A stretch of 64,000 nucleotides of DNA from Lentibacillus persicus (GCF_900112705.1 NZ_FOMR01000008.1:62001-126000); one strand, 5' to 3'; shown: positions 30,249 through 39,222, numbered from the stretch's first letter. The notes: generated by a model not told the origin, from the sequence alone. Numbers and translations: made by a program.

Positions 30249-31079
30249 ATGTCACGTTCTATGATACAGGCAGCCGTTACCATGAATCAGCTGCAAAGCA
30301 AAATGGATCTGATCAGCAACAACATGGCGAACAGCCAGACAACAGGCTATAAAACACGGCAGGCTGATTTTGCATCATTATTATTTCAGCAAATTGATAA
30401 TATGACAGACCCTGCAAATGCCGATGGCCGCTTAACCCCAGACGGTGTAAGGGTCGGTTCAGGTGCAAAACTTGGCTCAGTCAACATTGACCTTACGCCA
30501 GGGTCACTCCAGGAAACTGAACGCGCATTGGATGCTGCTCTGCTGGAAAAAAATCATCTTTTTCAAATCCAGGTGACCGAAAATGACGTTACCGAAACGC
30601 GCTACACACGTGATGGCTCATTTTATTTATCACCGCTGAACGGTGGGGAAGACGTCATGCTTGCAACGAAAGATGGTCACCCGGTCTTGGGTGAAAATGG
30701 CCCGATTATTATTGAAGAAGGTTTTGATGCCATCACGATTGACCCTGATGGACAAATTTCCGTCCAGCGTGGTAATGTAAATGAAAATGCCGGGAATTTG
30801 GCAGTTACCGAAGCTGTCCGCCCGCAATTGCTTGAAGCAAGCGGCGATAATACGTTCCGTTTGCCTGACTTAGACGAATTAGCGTTTGATTTCGCGGAAA
30901 TTATGCAGCCGGCCGGCCAGAACTCAGAAATTTTGAGAAGCGGTGCGCTGGAGCAATCCAATGTAGATATCGGCAGCCAAATGACTGATTTACTCAATGC
31001 TCAGCGTTCATATCAATTTAATGCACGGACAATTTCGATGGGCGATCAAATGATGGGACTCGTCAATCAGTTGCGCTAA
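30249..31079 (+). CDS. flhP: Flagellar rod/hook-basal body protein FlhP
   Basis: The 276-residue paralogue of FlhO begins SRSMIQAAVTMNQLQSKMDLISNNMANSQTTGYK and ends DLLNAQRSYQFNARTISMGDQMMGLVNQLR, the same rod-protein terminal helices. The middle has the TRYTRDGSFYLSP strand. ATG 30249 follows AGGAGGGG. It probably forms the rod with FlhO. Length is normal and the frame is unbroken. Confidence 0.94.
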   Translation: MSRSMIQAAVTMNQLQSKMDLISNNMANSQTTGYKTRQADFASLLFQQIDNMTDPANADGRLTPDGVRVGSGAKLGSVNIDLTPGSLQETERALDAALLEKNHLFQIQVTENDVTETRYTRDGSFYLSPLNGGEDVMLATKDGHPVLGENGPIIIEEGFDAITIDPDGQISVQRGNVNENAGNLAVTEAVRPQLLEASGDNTFRLPDLDELAFDFAEIMQPAGQNSEILRSGALEQSNVDIGSQMTDLLNAQRSYQFNARTISMGDQMMGLVNQLR

Positions 31080-31156
31080 ATCGTTTTTCAATCGTATGCT
31101 TATGAAACCAACAGCCAAGAGCAACAGCAACAAATGGAAGTAAGGAGAAACAAGCC

Positions 31157-31492
31157 ATGCCTACAGATGAAAAGGAAAAAACAACATCCCGGGAGAACAG
31201 TCAACAAACAGAAACTAAAGACGCGAGGCCGCAGCAGGAAGAAACACCAGACAAGGCAACCCGTCAGGAGCAAAAGAAACAACAAAAAAGAGAAAAACGG
31301 GAAAATAAAAAACCGCGAAGACGCATTTTCCCCATTTGGCTCAGGATTATTGTTGTTTTACTTCTTTCAGCAATTGCTTTGGCCTCCGGGTTAATCGTTG
31401 GCTATGGTGTCATCGGCGACGGTAACCCAATGGAAGCCCTCGAGTGGGAAACATGGCAGCATATTATTGATATTGTGGTGAAAGAGCGATAG
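31157..31492 (+). CDS. EpuA-like small membrane protein (DUF annotated as RNA polymerase beta-like)
   Basis: The 111-residue product has a long, highly charged Lys/Glu/Gln/Arg-rich N-terminus (1-55), the basic KKPRRRIFPIWLR boundary, a single membrane helix (about 61-85) and a short extracellular tail with GYGVIGDGNPMEAL. This matches the small family often annotated as DNA-directed RNA polymerase subunit beta (EpuA, PF11772), which is common in Firmicutes between flhP and fabZ. The name is misleading and the function is unknown. ATG 31157 follows AAGGAG. The length is slightly above usual because of the charged leader. Confidence 0.8.
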   Translation: MPTDEKEKTTSRENSQQTETKDARPQQEETPDKATRQEQKKQQKREKRENKKPRRRIFPIWLRIIVVLLLSAIALASGLIVGYGVIGDGNPMEALEWETWQHIIDIVVKER

Positions 31493-31577
31493 GCTCTAGC
31501 TTAAAACGCAGCATCTTAATAAAGGAAAGAACCATCCACATCAAAAGCCCGAACAAGTTCAATATAAACATCCGTTG

Positions 31578-31604
31578 TCCGGTAATGATGCCGGGCATTT
31601 TTGT
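31578..31604 (+). terminator. Possible terminator after the EpuA-like gene
   Basis: CCGG (near 31579) and CCGG (near 31590) with a GCATTTTTG tail form a short hairpin; a longer GCCCG/CGGGC pairing from 31545 is also possible. The evidence is modest. Confidence 0.4.
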
Positions 31605-31656
31605 TTAGATGACCAAGCTGTTTTCGTATGGATTATTGTTAGCTGCTTCGTAATAG

Positions 31657-32097
31657 ATGTAAACTGCGAACTAGTGAAAATTCTTCCTTCTTAATTTCGG
31701 TAAGCATTGACACCGCTCCGGCAATATACTTCGCTTTCCATGGGCACGGCCTCGGGCCAACACGATGTTGGTCACAAAGGCGTTGCCACAGGACGTGGCG
31801 GCCTTAGCCTTTGAACCTTTCTTGCGGGTGTCTTCGGACACGTGCTGTTCCCATTGGAGTCTACGCATATTGCCTGCGCTTAAAAATGCTCACTGAATAT
31901 TCGTTGGGAGTATTGAATAAACAACCTCAGCGAAGGAAATACACGGAGACTTCTCCGGGAGCAAAGGCATAGGTGAGACTTCGTTAGTGCGCCAGCACGA
32001 GAAGGCTCACCAGCCGCCCGCGAAAAGCGGAGTGTATTTCCGAAGCGGCGGAACACGCACCAATTCAAAATTAAAGTTAGTTCGCAGTTTATAATAA
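31657..32097. repeat. Composite palindromic element with two opposed copies
   Basis: The ends are inverted: TAAACTGCGAACTA (from 31660) and TTAGTTCGCAGTTTA (to about 32091). Inside, two copies of the palindromic element described at 4894 lie in opposite orientations: one reads on the minus strand (about 31707-31876, with GCGTAGACTCC and GGAAAGCGAAGTATA) and one on the plus strand (about 31934-32055). The whole block lies between the EpuA-like gene and fabZ. No transposase is seen, so it is a passively mobilised or MITE-like structure. Minus-strand open frames crossing it are not credible genes. Confidence 0.7.
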
Positions 32098-32127
32098 CTG
32101 CTAACTGCGAAGGTTGTTTTAAATATT

Positions 32128-32155
32128 CTGACTAACCCTCCCTATCTGTTATAAT
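32128..32155 (+). promoter_or_regulatory. Sigma-A promoter of fabZ
   Basis: CTGACT (32128-32133), 16 bases, then TATAAT (32150-32155), with an extended TG one base before the -10 (TGTTATAAT). It lies 36 bases upstream of the fabZ start, immediately after the repeat block. Confidence 0.7.
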
Positions 32156-32191
32156 GAAACCAGCTTACATACGCTAAAGGAGAGAGATACA

Positions 32192-32611
32192 TTGGATATC
32201 GAACAAATAAAGGAAACCATCCCGCACCGCTACCCGTTTCTGCTCGTGGATAAAGTATTGGAAATGGAAGAAGGCAAACGGGTTGTCGCATTAAAAAACG
32301 TTTCAGCAAACGAGCCATTTTTCCAGGGGCATTTTCCGGACCACCCCGTTATGCCCGGTGTTCTCATTATTGAAGCCCTGGCACAGACCGGTGCGATGGG
32401 CGTGCTTGGCATCGAAGAAAACAAAGGTAAAATTGGCTTCCTCGCCGGTGTTGATAAATTCCGATTTAAGCGGCAGGTGAAGCCGGGAGATCAACTGTGG
32501 CTGGAAGTTGAAATTACCCGGGTGAAAGGACCGGTCGGCAAAGGTAAAGGTGTCGCAACAATCGACGGTGAAGTAGTATGTGAAGGCGAAATCACATTTG
32601 CAGTCAGATAG
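32192..32611 (+). CDS. fabZ: 3-hydroxyacyl-[acyl-carrier-protein] dehydratase FabZ
   Basis: FabZ dehydrates beta-hydroxyacyl-ACP in fatty acid elongation. The 139-residue product has [13 protein letters not shown] at the N-terminus and the catalytic segment [22 protein letters not shown] with His47 and Glu61. The start is TTG 32192 behind AAAGGAG. Length is usual. Gene order flhP, EpuA-like, fabZ resembles B. subtilis (ywpB), although here the composite repeat has been inserted before it. Confidence 0.96.
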   Translation: MDIEQIKETIPHRYPFLLVDKVLEMEEGKRVVALKNVSANEPFFQGHFPDHPVMPGVLIIEALAQTGAMGVLGIEENKGKIGFLAGVDKFRFKRQVKPGDQLWLEVEITRVKGPVGKGKGVATIDGEVVCEGEITFAVR

Positions 32612-32806
32612 TCTCCCTTGCCATTCTTAACAAATACGGACAGCAGGACCCTGCCGGATTTTTACAAATCAGGCACGCGTTTTGCTGTCCGTTACCCTTT
32701 CTTCAATCAGCGGGCATTTCCCCTCCAGGAATTTTTTAAAAAAATAAGTATCTCATTTCATAAAATGGATAACCTAAGGGCGAAAAACAACAAAGGAGGG
32801 AACAAA

Positions 32807-33115
32807 ATGCAACGTAAATGGCCTTTTAAGATTGGCGCATCCATTTTAGCATTGTCACTGGTTGCAGCATGCGGTACGGATGACCAGGAAGATCCGGCTG
32901 GTGAAGATGAAGCGCCGCTAAATCAGGAAGAAGATAATCCGGATATGAATGGTGAAAACCAGGACGACCCGCAGCTTGAGAATGACGGCAATGGCACAAA
33001 CGAAGATGGAACGGATTCAGGACAAGGTGATACGAACACAAACGAAGACGAAAATAATGGTGTCAATGAAGATGAGAATGATATGATGGATGATGACGAA
33101 AATAATAATGGCTAA
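32807..33115 (+). CDS. Asp/Asn/Glu-rich lipoprotein of unknown function
   Basis: The 102-residue product has a lipoprotein signal peptide with lipobox LVAAC (cysteine about residue 22) and a mature part made almost only of Asp, Asn, Glu, Gly and Thr, with no ordered domain. It would be tethered to the outer face of the membrane. ATG 32807 behind AAAGGAGGG is the start; an upstream in-frame ATG at 32618 would place 63 unlikely residues before the signal peptide. I do not recognise the protein. A terminator follows at 33127. Confidence 0.75.
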   Translation: MQRKWPFKIGASILALSLVAACGTDDQEDPAGEDEAPLNQEEDNPDMNGENQDDPQLENDGNGTNEDGTDSGQGDTNTNEDENNGVNEDENDMMDDDENNNG

Positions 33116-33126
33116 GTTCATACCTT

Positions 33127-33156
33127 AAAATCCCCTCCACTAACAGGGGATTTTTC
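33127..33156 (+). terminator. Terminator after the lipoprotein gene
   Basis: AAAATCCCCT (33127-33136) and AGGGGATTTT (33145-33154) form a perfect 10-pair stem with an 8-base loop and T tail. Confidence 0.9.
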
Positions 33157-33184
33157 AAATATTGACACATAAATGAACTGAACA

Positions 33185-33221
33185 AAAAAGCCTCTGCCGA
33201 TTTTCAAGGCAGGGGCTTCTT
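33185..33221 (-). terminator. Terminator of the yjfB-like gene (minus strand)
   Basis: AAAAAGCCTCTGCC and GGCAGGGGCTTCTT pair with a short loop. On the minus strand the stem is followed by TTTTTTG, just beyond the stop of the gene at 33225. Confidence 0.8.
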
Positions 33222-33224
33222 CTG

Positions 33225-33416
33225 TCAGGCTTTTACATCAATTGCGTTTCCGATTGATGGATGCGGTGGTGTGCCCCCTTGCGATTGGTTCAGCATCTTG
33301 ACTAATTGCGAGCCTTGTTGTTCTGCCACTTCTTTGACATTCTTCATAACTGACAAACTCGCCTCGGAACGCACTTGCTGCTGTGACATAGCAACCGACA
33401 TCGCTGCAACATCCAT
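33225..33416 (-). CDS. YjfB family protein, putative motility protein
   Basis: The 63-residue product MDVAAMSVAMSQQQVRSEASLSVMKNVKE... matches the YjfB family (PF14070), small proteins annotated as putative motility proteins, with the MSQQQVRSEASLSVMK core and the AIDVKA C-terminus. The ATG at 33416 (minus strand) follows a GGGGGG-containing ribosome site. No membrane segment or catalytic motif is present. It is transcribed opposite to its neighbours and has its own terminator. Confidence 0.85.
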   Translation of the reverse strand: MDVAAMSVAMSQQQVRSEASLSVMKNVKEVAEQQGSQLVKMLNQSQGGTPPHPSIGNAIDVKA

Positions 33417-33602
33417 TTTAACCCCCCCAAAAAAATGAGTGCTTCTTCATACTACTTTCTTTATCGGCAAAAAATTGGCATAGTTTAAAATAAAAATAAT
33501 AAAAAATATGGATTATTTTTTGAAAAAATAGTAAAATAGACTCAGAAAAAATCTAAAAATTGACAAAAAACCACAAAATAAGGCGATGTAGGAGGAAGTT
33601 AC

Positions 33603-34103
33603 ATGAAAGAAAATTCAACGGGTGTTTATATTATCAGCAGAAAAACGAAAGCTATTATGAAAAAAGATTCGACGTATTTCCGTTCGAGGATATTAGAATC
33701 AGGAAAAGAGATTGAATCTGTTTACAGCCCCGAACAAATCATCGATCACTCATGTCTTTTATATGGATCCACATTAGATGGTCGGCGAAAATCAGCCCAA
33801 AAAATATTAAAATTACACAGTAAAGTCCCACTCTCCGTGGTTCCTGACAAAGGCGTCTATATGCTGCCGACAAACGCTTCCAGAAGCAAAGAAAATGTAT
33901 GGCTGTCATATTATCATATTAAAGAATTTGAACAACATGATAACCGGACTTATGTGACATTTCAAGATGGCAGCGGGATGTATGTCAGCACATCTGAAAC
34001 CTCCTTAAATAAGCAATCAGAACGGACAGGCGCACTTATAGCTAAGCTGAACCGCTCGTTTATCTTCGGCAGCAGCCCTTTTTTCCCGGACAATCTTAAC
34101 TGA
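33603..34103 (+). CDS. comK: ComK family competence transcription factor
   Basis: ComK is the master activator of DNA-uptake genes. The 166-residue product matches ComK in its central part: IIDHSCLLYGSTLDGRRKSAQ, then KVPLSVVPDKGVYMLPTNA and YYHIKEFEQ. It is about 25 residues shorter than the B. subtilis protein, losing the C-terminal tail, like several ComK homologues in other genera. ATG 33603 has TAGGAGG upstream. The leader (33480-33590) is very A/T-rich with A- and T-tracts, compatible with ComK boxes (AAAA-N5-TTTT) and autoregulation, although I could not fix exact sites. Confidence 0.88.
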   Translation: MKENSTGVYIISRKTKAIMKKDSTYFRSRILESGKEIESVYSPEQIIDHSCLLYGSTLDGRRKSAQKILKLHSKVPLSVVPDKGVYMLPTNASRSKENVWLSYYHIKEFEQHDNRTYVTFQDGSGMYVSTSETSLNKQSERTGALIAKLNRSFIFGSSPFFPDNLN

Positions 34104-34134
34104 AGATTATTACATTACATAAAAATAATTTTAC

Positions 34135-34200
34135 TTGCTTTTCACGGTTGGCACCTGTAAAATGTAAAAATGACTGACTGGTTAGTATCGTGTATAACCA
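34135..34200 (+). promoter_or_regulatory. Promoter and probable operator of the tetR-efflux operon
   Basis: TTGCTT (34135-34140), 17 bases, then TAAAAT (34158-34163) is a reasonable sigma-A promoter. Just downstream, TGGTTA (34179-34184) and TAACCA (34195-34200) form an inverted repeat, flanked by ACTGACT on both sides, which is a good candidate operator for the TetR-type product of the next gene. Confidence 0.55.
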
Positions 34201-34230
34201 ACTGACTCATTGAAGAAACCAGGTGTTTAA

Positions 34231-35097
34231 ATGAATGCAAAAAAAATAGAATTAATCGAAGCAGGGATGAAATTATTTGCTGAAAAAGGTTATCACAGCA
34301 CCTCTGTCGAAGCGATTGCCTTGAGTGCAGGCGTTTCTAAAGGTGCTTTCTATTTACATTTTCAGTCTAAAAACGATTTTGCAAAAACTGCTTTTGATTA
34401 TTACCATGAAGCAATCTCAAAGCGGGTTGAAGCCGTTCAGCAAGAAGGCCTGCCACCGAAGGAAAGTTTTGCCAAACAGATTGAGACCATGACCGCTTAT
34501 ATTTACGAGCACAAAAATTTTATTAAAATGCATTTAAACCAAAATATTTCATTTGATGAAGATACTGATAAACTCATACAAAAAATGAACGCACAAAATT
34601 TTCGGTGGCTCTATCAAAATGTCAGTAGCATATACGGCAATAAAGCCGAACCATATTACCCGGATATCATCATCCAGCTCGAAGGTTTGATGAACGGGTA
34701 TTTTAAATGGATCATAATTGATGAAATTATGATTGATGGGAACCAATTGGGCGCCTATATCGTACGAAGGTTGGATGATGTTGTCAGCGGACTCATCAAA
34801 CGAAGCGAAACACCGCTTGTCACATCGGATCAGATTCCTGCTGCTGTCCATACGAATAGGACACCGGTACAGGACATATTAAATACCATGACAGATAAAA
34901 TTGATGAATTGGGTGTGCCTGAAGACAAGGAAGCCGAGCTGCATGCATTAATAGAAGTCATGTCCGGTGAAATAGCAAAGGATGATCCAAAAAAGGCAGT
35001 CATGCAGGGTCTTCTCGTCCATTTTCAGCGCAGGCCGGAATTTGAAGAGGAATGCCGGGAACTCGCACGTCTTCTGCAGATGGAACTGCTTGAATAG
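34231..35097 (+). CDS. TetR/AcrR family regulator
   Basis: The 288-residue product has a TetR DNA-binding domain at the N-terminus (about 1-50): KIELIEAGMKLFAEKGYHSTSVEAIALSAGVSKGAFYLHF with the classic helix-turn-helix. The remainder is a helical ligand-binding domain resembling the YerO group. It is the first gene of a probable operon with a lipoprotein adaptor and an RND pump, like yerO-swrC in B. subtilis, so it likely represses that pump and itself through the inverted repeat at 34179. ATG 34231 has a CAGGTG ribosome site. The ligand is unknown. Confidence 0.9.
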   Translation: MNAKKIELIEAGMKLFAEKGYHSTSVEAIALSAGVSKGAFYLHFQSKNDFAKTAFDYYHEAISKRVEAVQQEGLPPKESFAKQIETMTAYIYEHKNFIKMHLNQNISFDEDTDKLIQKMNAQNFRWLYQNVSSIYGNKAEPYYPDIIIQLEGLMNGYFKWIIIDEIMIDGNQLGAYIVRRLDDVVSGLIKRSETPLVTSDQIPAAVHTNRTPVQDILNTMTDKIDELGVPEDKEAELHALIEVMSGEIAKDDPKKAVMQGLLVHFQRRPEFEEECRELARLLQMELLE

Positions 35098-35168
35098 ACT
35101 GCAGCGTATTTGTGAATGCATCGCTTTCCGGGCAGAAAATTAATACATAAAAAAGAGGAGTTACAGCC

Positions 35169-36035
35169 ATGCGAAAAATTTTGATAATGACAGCGGCAAT
35201 TTTATTGATAAGTTTGCTCGCTGCATGCAATCAGGAAGAAGAAAATGATGACGAACAAGAAGAACAGGAAACAGCGGTCGAAACGGGGGAAGTGACACAA
35301 GACAATCTTGTCATCGAAAAATCGGTCTATGGCCGCACACAACCTGACAGTTCAACACCTGTTATGGCACCAGGACCCGGGGAAGTGACCGAATTGGAAG
35401 TCGAAAATGGCGATACGGTTGAAGAAGATGATCATTTAGCAACTGTCCGCACTGCGGCAGGCAGCCAGCGGGTTACAGCTTCTGCTTCAGGTGAGATTGC
35501 CAGTTTAAACGTGGAGGAAAACGCCATGGCAAGTGAGTCTGATCCGATGATGGTCATTGCCGATTTTTCGTCTATGACGATTAATCTGACGGTTTCATCG
35601 GATGCGCTGAATTTATTTACAACGGGCGATACCCATACCGCTGTTATAGATGATGAGGAATATGAGGCGGAAATCACGTCTGTAGGCTCTATGCCTGATG
35701 ACACAGGGCTTTATCCGGTGGAAGCAACAGTCGAAAATACGGATGATGCCATTGTTTCCGGGATGGTTGCCGTAGTGAATGTACCGGAGAATCGTGTGGA
35801 AGATACACTGCTTGTTCCAACTGAAGCCGTCGTCACAGAAAGCGGCGAGTCAATTGTTTATGTGGTGGAGGATAACCAAGCTGTTCAGAAATCAATAAAC
35901 GTTCAGGCGTCACAATCAGCCCAAACGGCTGTTACAGGTGATATCGAGGAAGGTGACCAGGTTGTCGTGAATGGTCTATTGACGTTATCAGACGGTATGA
36001 ACGTCACCGTGGCCGAAGAGGAGGATAACTCTTGA
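35169..36035 (+). CDS. RND efflux adaptor (MFP) lipoprotein
   Basis: The 288-residue product begins with a lipoprotein signal peptide (MRKILIMTAAILLISLLAAC, lipobox LAAC). Then come an acidic spacer and the biotinyl-lipoyl/barrel-sandwich hybrid of membrane fusion proteins (PVMAPGPGEVTELEVENGDTVEEDDHLATV ... ASASGEIASLNVEENAM), a beta-barrel, and a C-terminal membrane-proximal domain (VLVPTEAVV-like LLVPTEAVVTESGESIVYVV). It is anchored outside the membrane and probably works with the RND pump whose start codon it overlaps by 4 bases (TTGA). ATG 35169 follows AAGAGGAG. Confidence 0.9.
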   Translation: MRKILIMTAAILLISLLAACNQEEENDDEQEEQETAVETGEVTQDNLVIEKSVYGRTQPDSSTPVMAPGPGEVTELEVENGDTVEEDDHLATVRTAAGSQRVTASASGEIASLNVEENAMASESDPMMVIADFSSMTINLTVSSDALNLFTTGDTHTAVIDDEEYEAEITSVGSMPDDTGLYPVEATVENTDDAIVSGMVAVVNVPENRVEDTLLVPTEAVVTESGESIVYVVEDNQAVQKSINVQASQSAQTAVTGDIEEGDQVVVNGLLTLSDGMNVTVAEEEDNS

Positions 36036-39000
36036 AACTCATAAAAACATCTGTGAAACGGCCTGTTGGCGTCATAATGATTGTGCTGGCCATTCTTGCG
36101 CTCGGCACGATTTCACTGCGTAATCTGAATGTCGACTTATTTCCTGAGATTGACTTGCCGATTGCGGTGGTAGCAACTTCTTATCAAGACGCCGCACCGG
36201 AGGAAGTCGAGAATTTAATCAGCCGGCCGATTGAATCGTCCGTCAGCTCGGTTGAAGGAATTCAAACGGTTCAATCCCAATCACAGGCAGGGTCATCGCT
36301 TGTCATGATGATGTTTGATACCGGGACAAATCTTGACCAGGCACTGCTTAACGTCCGTGAAAGCATTGACCAGGTAAAAGGGATGCTCCCGGAAGATGCC
36401 GGGGATCCAAGTGTGTTGCGGTTCAATCCAAACCAGATGCCAATCATGTGGGTTGGACTGACCGGTGATGAGGCAAGTAAGCTGACACAAGTTGCCGATA
36501 ATCAGGTCGTTCCGTTTTTTGAACGTCAAGGCGGTGTAGCGTCGGTAACGGTGGAAGGTGCTGAAAATCGGGAAATCCAGCTTATTCTTGATCAGGCAAA
36601 GTTGCAGCAATACGGCGTTAATGCGCAGACGATTACGCAGGCGTTGAATTCTTCAAGTCAGTCTTCATCGGCAGGTGTCGTGGAAAAGGGCGCTCAGGAC
36701 TTGCAGCTCAGAGTGACCGGTGGATTTGACTCGGTTGAAGCGATCGAAAACACCCTTGTCCAGACACAGACAGGGGAAACGGTACATATTGATGAGCTGG
36801 CAAACGTTAAGGACACGTTTACAGACTCATCAGGTGAAACGCTGGTTAACGGTGACCAGGCGGTTGTTTTATCGATTATGAAGCAGACGGATGCCAATAC
36901 AGTCGAAGTGGCGAACAATATAAATGACAGTATGGAAGAGATCGAAGGTGAATTGCCGTCAGGCTTGAGCACGGATGTTGTTGTCGACACTTCCGAGTAT
37001 ATTAACATGTCGATTAAATCCGTTGCTCAGAATATCCTGATCGGCGGCGTTATCTCCTTTCTGATTTTGCTGTTGTTCCTGAAAAGTCTGCGGGCGACAA
37101 TCGTCATTGGCTTGTCGATTCCAATCGCAATTATTTCAACATTTACATTGATGTATTTTACCGGGGAAACGTTGAACGTCCTGACATTGGGTGGTCTTGC
37201 GCTAGGTTTGGGTATGATGGTCGACAGTTCAATTGTTATACTTGAACATATTTATTCATACCGGCAGCGTGGCTATTCCTTGACGCAATCCGCCATTAAA
37301 GGGGCATCCGAGTTGGCTCCGGCGGTAATTGCTTCGACGACAACGACATTGGTTGTCTTCTTGCCGATGGTGTTCGTTGACGGTATCGCATCAGACATGT
37401 TCACGCCACTTGCGTTGACGGTATCATTTGCATTAATCGCATCGCTTGTCGCAGCAGTGACCCTAGTGCCAATGCTTTCATCCAAATTATTGGCAAAAGC
37501 GACCCGGGACAGCGGGAAGCGGTATTGGTTCAATCGTCTCTTGGACCGTGTCAACAATGTTTATCAGGCTGTTCTCAAATGGGCTTTGGGTCACCGGAAG
37601 TCAACGGTGTTCGGCACGCTTTTAATTATCGCAGGAAGTCTTGCACTTATCCCGATGATTGGCGCATCGTTCATGCCGTCATCTGATCAGGGACAACTGC
37701 AGGTGAATGTGGAAACACAGCCGGGAAGCTCACTCGAACATACGCAAAGCGTTGCGGAAAATGTAAACGAAAAAATGTCGTCGTATGAAGACGTCATTGA
37801 AACGAATTACATGAACGTCGGCGGCGGTGGCGGTGGTGCCCCTGGTATGGGTGGCTCCAGCAACCAGGCGACCTATATGATGCAGCTGGTTCCGGCATCT
37901 GATCGCTCACAGACAACAGATGATGTCGTGCAGTCGATGAGCGATGAGCTGGCCTCGGTTCCGGGAGCTGAGATCTCCGTTACAGCTACAGACAGTGGTG
38001 CCGGTATGGGGGACCCGGTTCAAATTAGTCTGAGCGGTCCGGAGCATGAAGTGCTGCGTGAGCTTTCCCAGGAAGTTGTGGATACGATCAGCGAGGTAGA
38101 CGGCGTGCATAACGCTTCCACGTCAGCTGATGACAGTGCACCGCAAATGCATATTGAGGTGGACTCAGAAAAAGCGGCAATGTATGGACTCACAGACCAG
38201 CAAATTACAAGTCAGATTCAGCTGCAGTTCACCGGACAGACTGCCGCCCAGTACCGTGAAGACGGTGACGAGATGGATATTACGTTAATGTATCCCGAAG
38301 AACAGCGCAGCACGATCAATGACTTGGAAAATGTAACAATTCAGTCGGAGAGCGGTGCGGCGGTTCCGCTGACAACACTTGCCACGCTCGACCAAGTCGA
38401 AGGACCTGTTACCTTGCAGCGTGAAAACCAGCAACCGCAGCTTAATGTTACATCTGAAATCATCGGACGTGATTTAGGCAGTATAACAAGTGACATAAGA
38501 GAGAAGTTGAACAATATGGCGATGCCTGAAGAATATAATTATGAAATCGGCGGTCAGGCAGAAGATATGGCCAGCTCATTCAGAGATCTCTCAATAGCGC
38601 TTGTGTTTTCAATCTTTTTGGTCTACGCCGTGATGGCAGTCCAATTTGAAAACTTCCTGTTCCCGCTGATTATTATGTTTTCATTGCCTGCTACAGTTGT
38701 GGGTGTTTTGCTCGGATTGTTGGTGACGGGCTTGCCGCTCAGTATCCCGGCGTTTATTGGTATTATTATGCTGGTCGGGATTGTCGTTAACAACTCAATC
38801 GTGCTGGTTGACTATATTAATATTCTGCGGCGTGAAGAATACGGAAAAGGCCGTTACGAAGCAATTCTCGAGGCAGGCGCCAGTCGTCTCCGCCCGATAT
38901 TGATGACGACATTGACAACGATTCTCGCCATGGTGCCATTGGGTCTGGCTCTTGGTGAAGGTGCTGAAATGCAGCAGCCGCTGGCAGTCACCATCATCTT

Positions 39001-39106
39001 TGGTCTGACAGTCTCGAGTATCTTTACACTGGTCTTAATCCCAGTCGTCTATACACTGTTTGACGATTTAACAGCCAAAATTACACGCCGCGGCAAAAAA
39101 GCATAA
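36032..39106 (+). CDS. RND family efflux transporter (SwrC/AcrB-like)
   Basis: The 1024-residue product has the RND layout: one N-terminal membrane helix, a large extracellular porter loop (about 35-320), six membrane helices, a second loop (about 535-830) and six more. The proton-relay helix shows LGMMVDSSIVILEHIYSYRQRG, and helix 10 reads GIVVNNSIVLVDYIN, with Asn where AcrB has Lys, as I recall for Gram-positive SwrC-like pumps. A Gly-rich stretch (GGGGGGAPGMGGSS, near residue 600) is unusual. The start is TTG 36032 with GAGGAGG upstream. Substrates might include surfactants, bile salts or drugs, by analogy with SwrC. A strong terminator follows. Confidence 0.92.
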   Translation: MKLIKTSVKRPVGVIMIVLAILALGTISLRNLNVDLFPEIDLPIAVVATSYQDAAPEEVENLISRPIESSVSSVEGIQTVQSQSQAGSSLVMMMFDTGTNLDQALLNVRESIDQVKGMLPEDAGDPSVLRFNPNQMPIMWVGLTGDEASKLTQVADNQVVPFFERQGGVASVTVEGAENREIQLILDQAKLQQYGVNAQTITQALNSSSQSSSAGVVEKGAQDLQLRVTGGFDSVEAIENTLVQTQTGETVHIDELANVKDTFTDSSGETLVNGDQAVVLSIMKQTDANTVEVANNINDSMEEIEGELPSGLSTDVVVDTSEYINMSIKSVAQNILIGGVISFLILLLFLKSLRATIVIGLSIPIAIISTFTLMYFTGETLNVLTLGGLALGLGMMVDSSIVILEHIYSYRQRGYSLTQSAIKGASELAPAVIASTTTTLVVFLPMVFVDGIASDMFTPLALTVSFALIASLVAAVTLVPMLSSKLLAKATRDSGKRYWFNRLLDRVNNVYQAVLKWALGHRKSTVFGTLLIIAGSLALIPMIGASFMPSSDQGQLQVNVETQPGSSLEHTQSVAENVNEKMSSYEDVIETNYMNVGGGGGGAPGMGGSSNQATYMMQLVPASDRSQTTDDVVQSMSDELASVPGAEISVTATDSGAGMGDPVQISLSGPEHEVLRELSQEVVDTISEVDGVHNASTSADDSAPQMHIEVDSEKAAMYGLTDQQITSQIQLQFTGQTAAQYREDGDEMDITLMYPEEQRSTINDLENVTIQSESGAAVPLTTLATLDQVEGPVTLQRENQQPQLNVTSEIIGRDLGSITSDIREKLNNMAMPEEYNYEIGGQAEDMASSFRDLSIALVFSIFLVYAVMAVQFENFLFPLIIMFSLPATVVGVLLGLLVTGLPLSIPAFIGIIMLVGIVVNNSIVLVDYINILRREEYGKGRYEAILEAGASRLRPILMTTLTTILAMVPLGLALGEGAEMQQPLAVTIIFGLTVSSIFTLVLIPVVYTLFDDLTAKITRRGKKA

Positions 39107-39124
39107 ATCGTGCGGTCGAAAGGT

Positions 39125-39153
39125 AAGCTCCCTGCAGCGGCAGGGAGCTTTTT
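39125..39153 (+). terminator. Terminator of the efflux operon
   Basis: AAGCTCCCTGC (39125-39135) and GCAGGGAGCTT (39140-39150) form a perfect 11-pair stem with a 4-base loop and T-run. Confidence 0.92.
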
Positions 39154-39222
39154 GGCGTTCGGGGGTTGTTGATAGAGGCTAAGCACGCGAGCGTGGTGTG
39201 GCACACCCGGCGGAAGTGCACG

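Noticed and set aside
31671-32068. Two minus-strand frames in the composite repeat
   Set aside because: They consist of the palindromic element sequence (for example RFSRAAGEPSRAG also appears at 4873-5073 from the related copy), so they reflect the repeat, not genes.
31657-32097. Insertion sequence
   Set aside because: Inverted ends exist but there is no transposase frame; it is at most a non-autonomous element.
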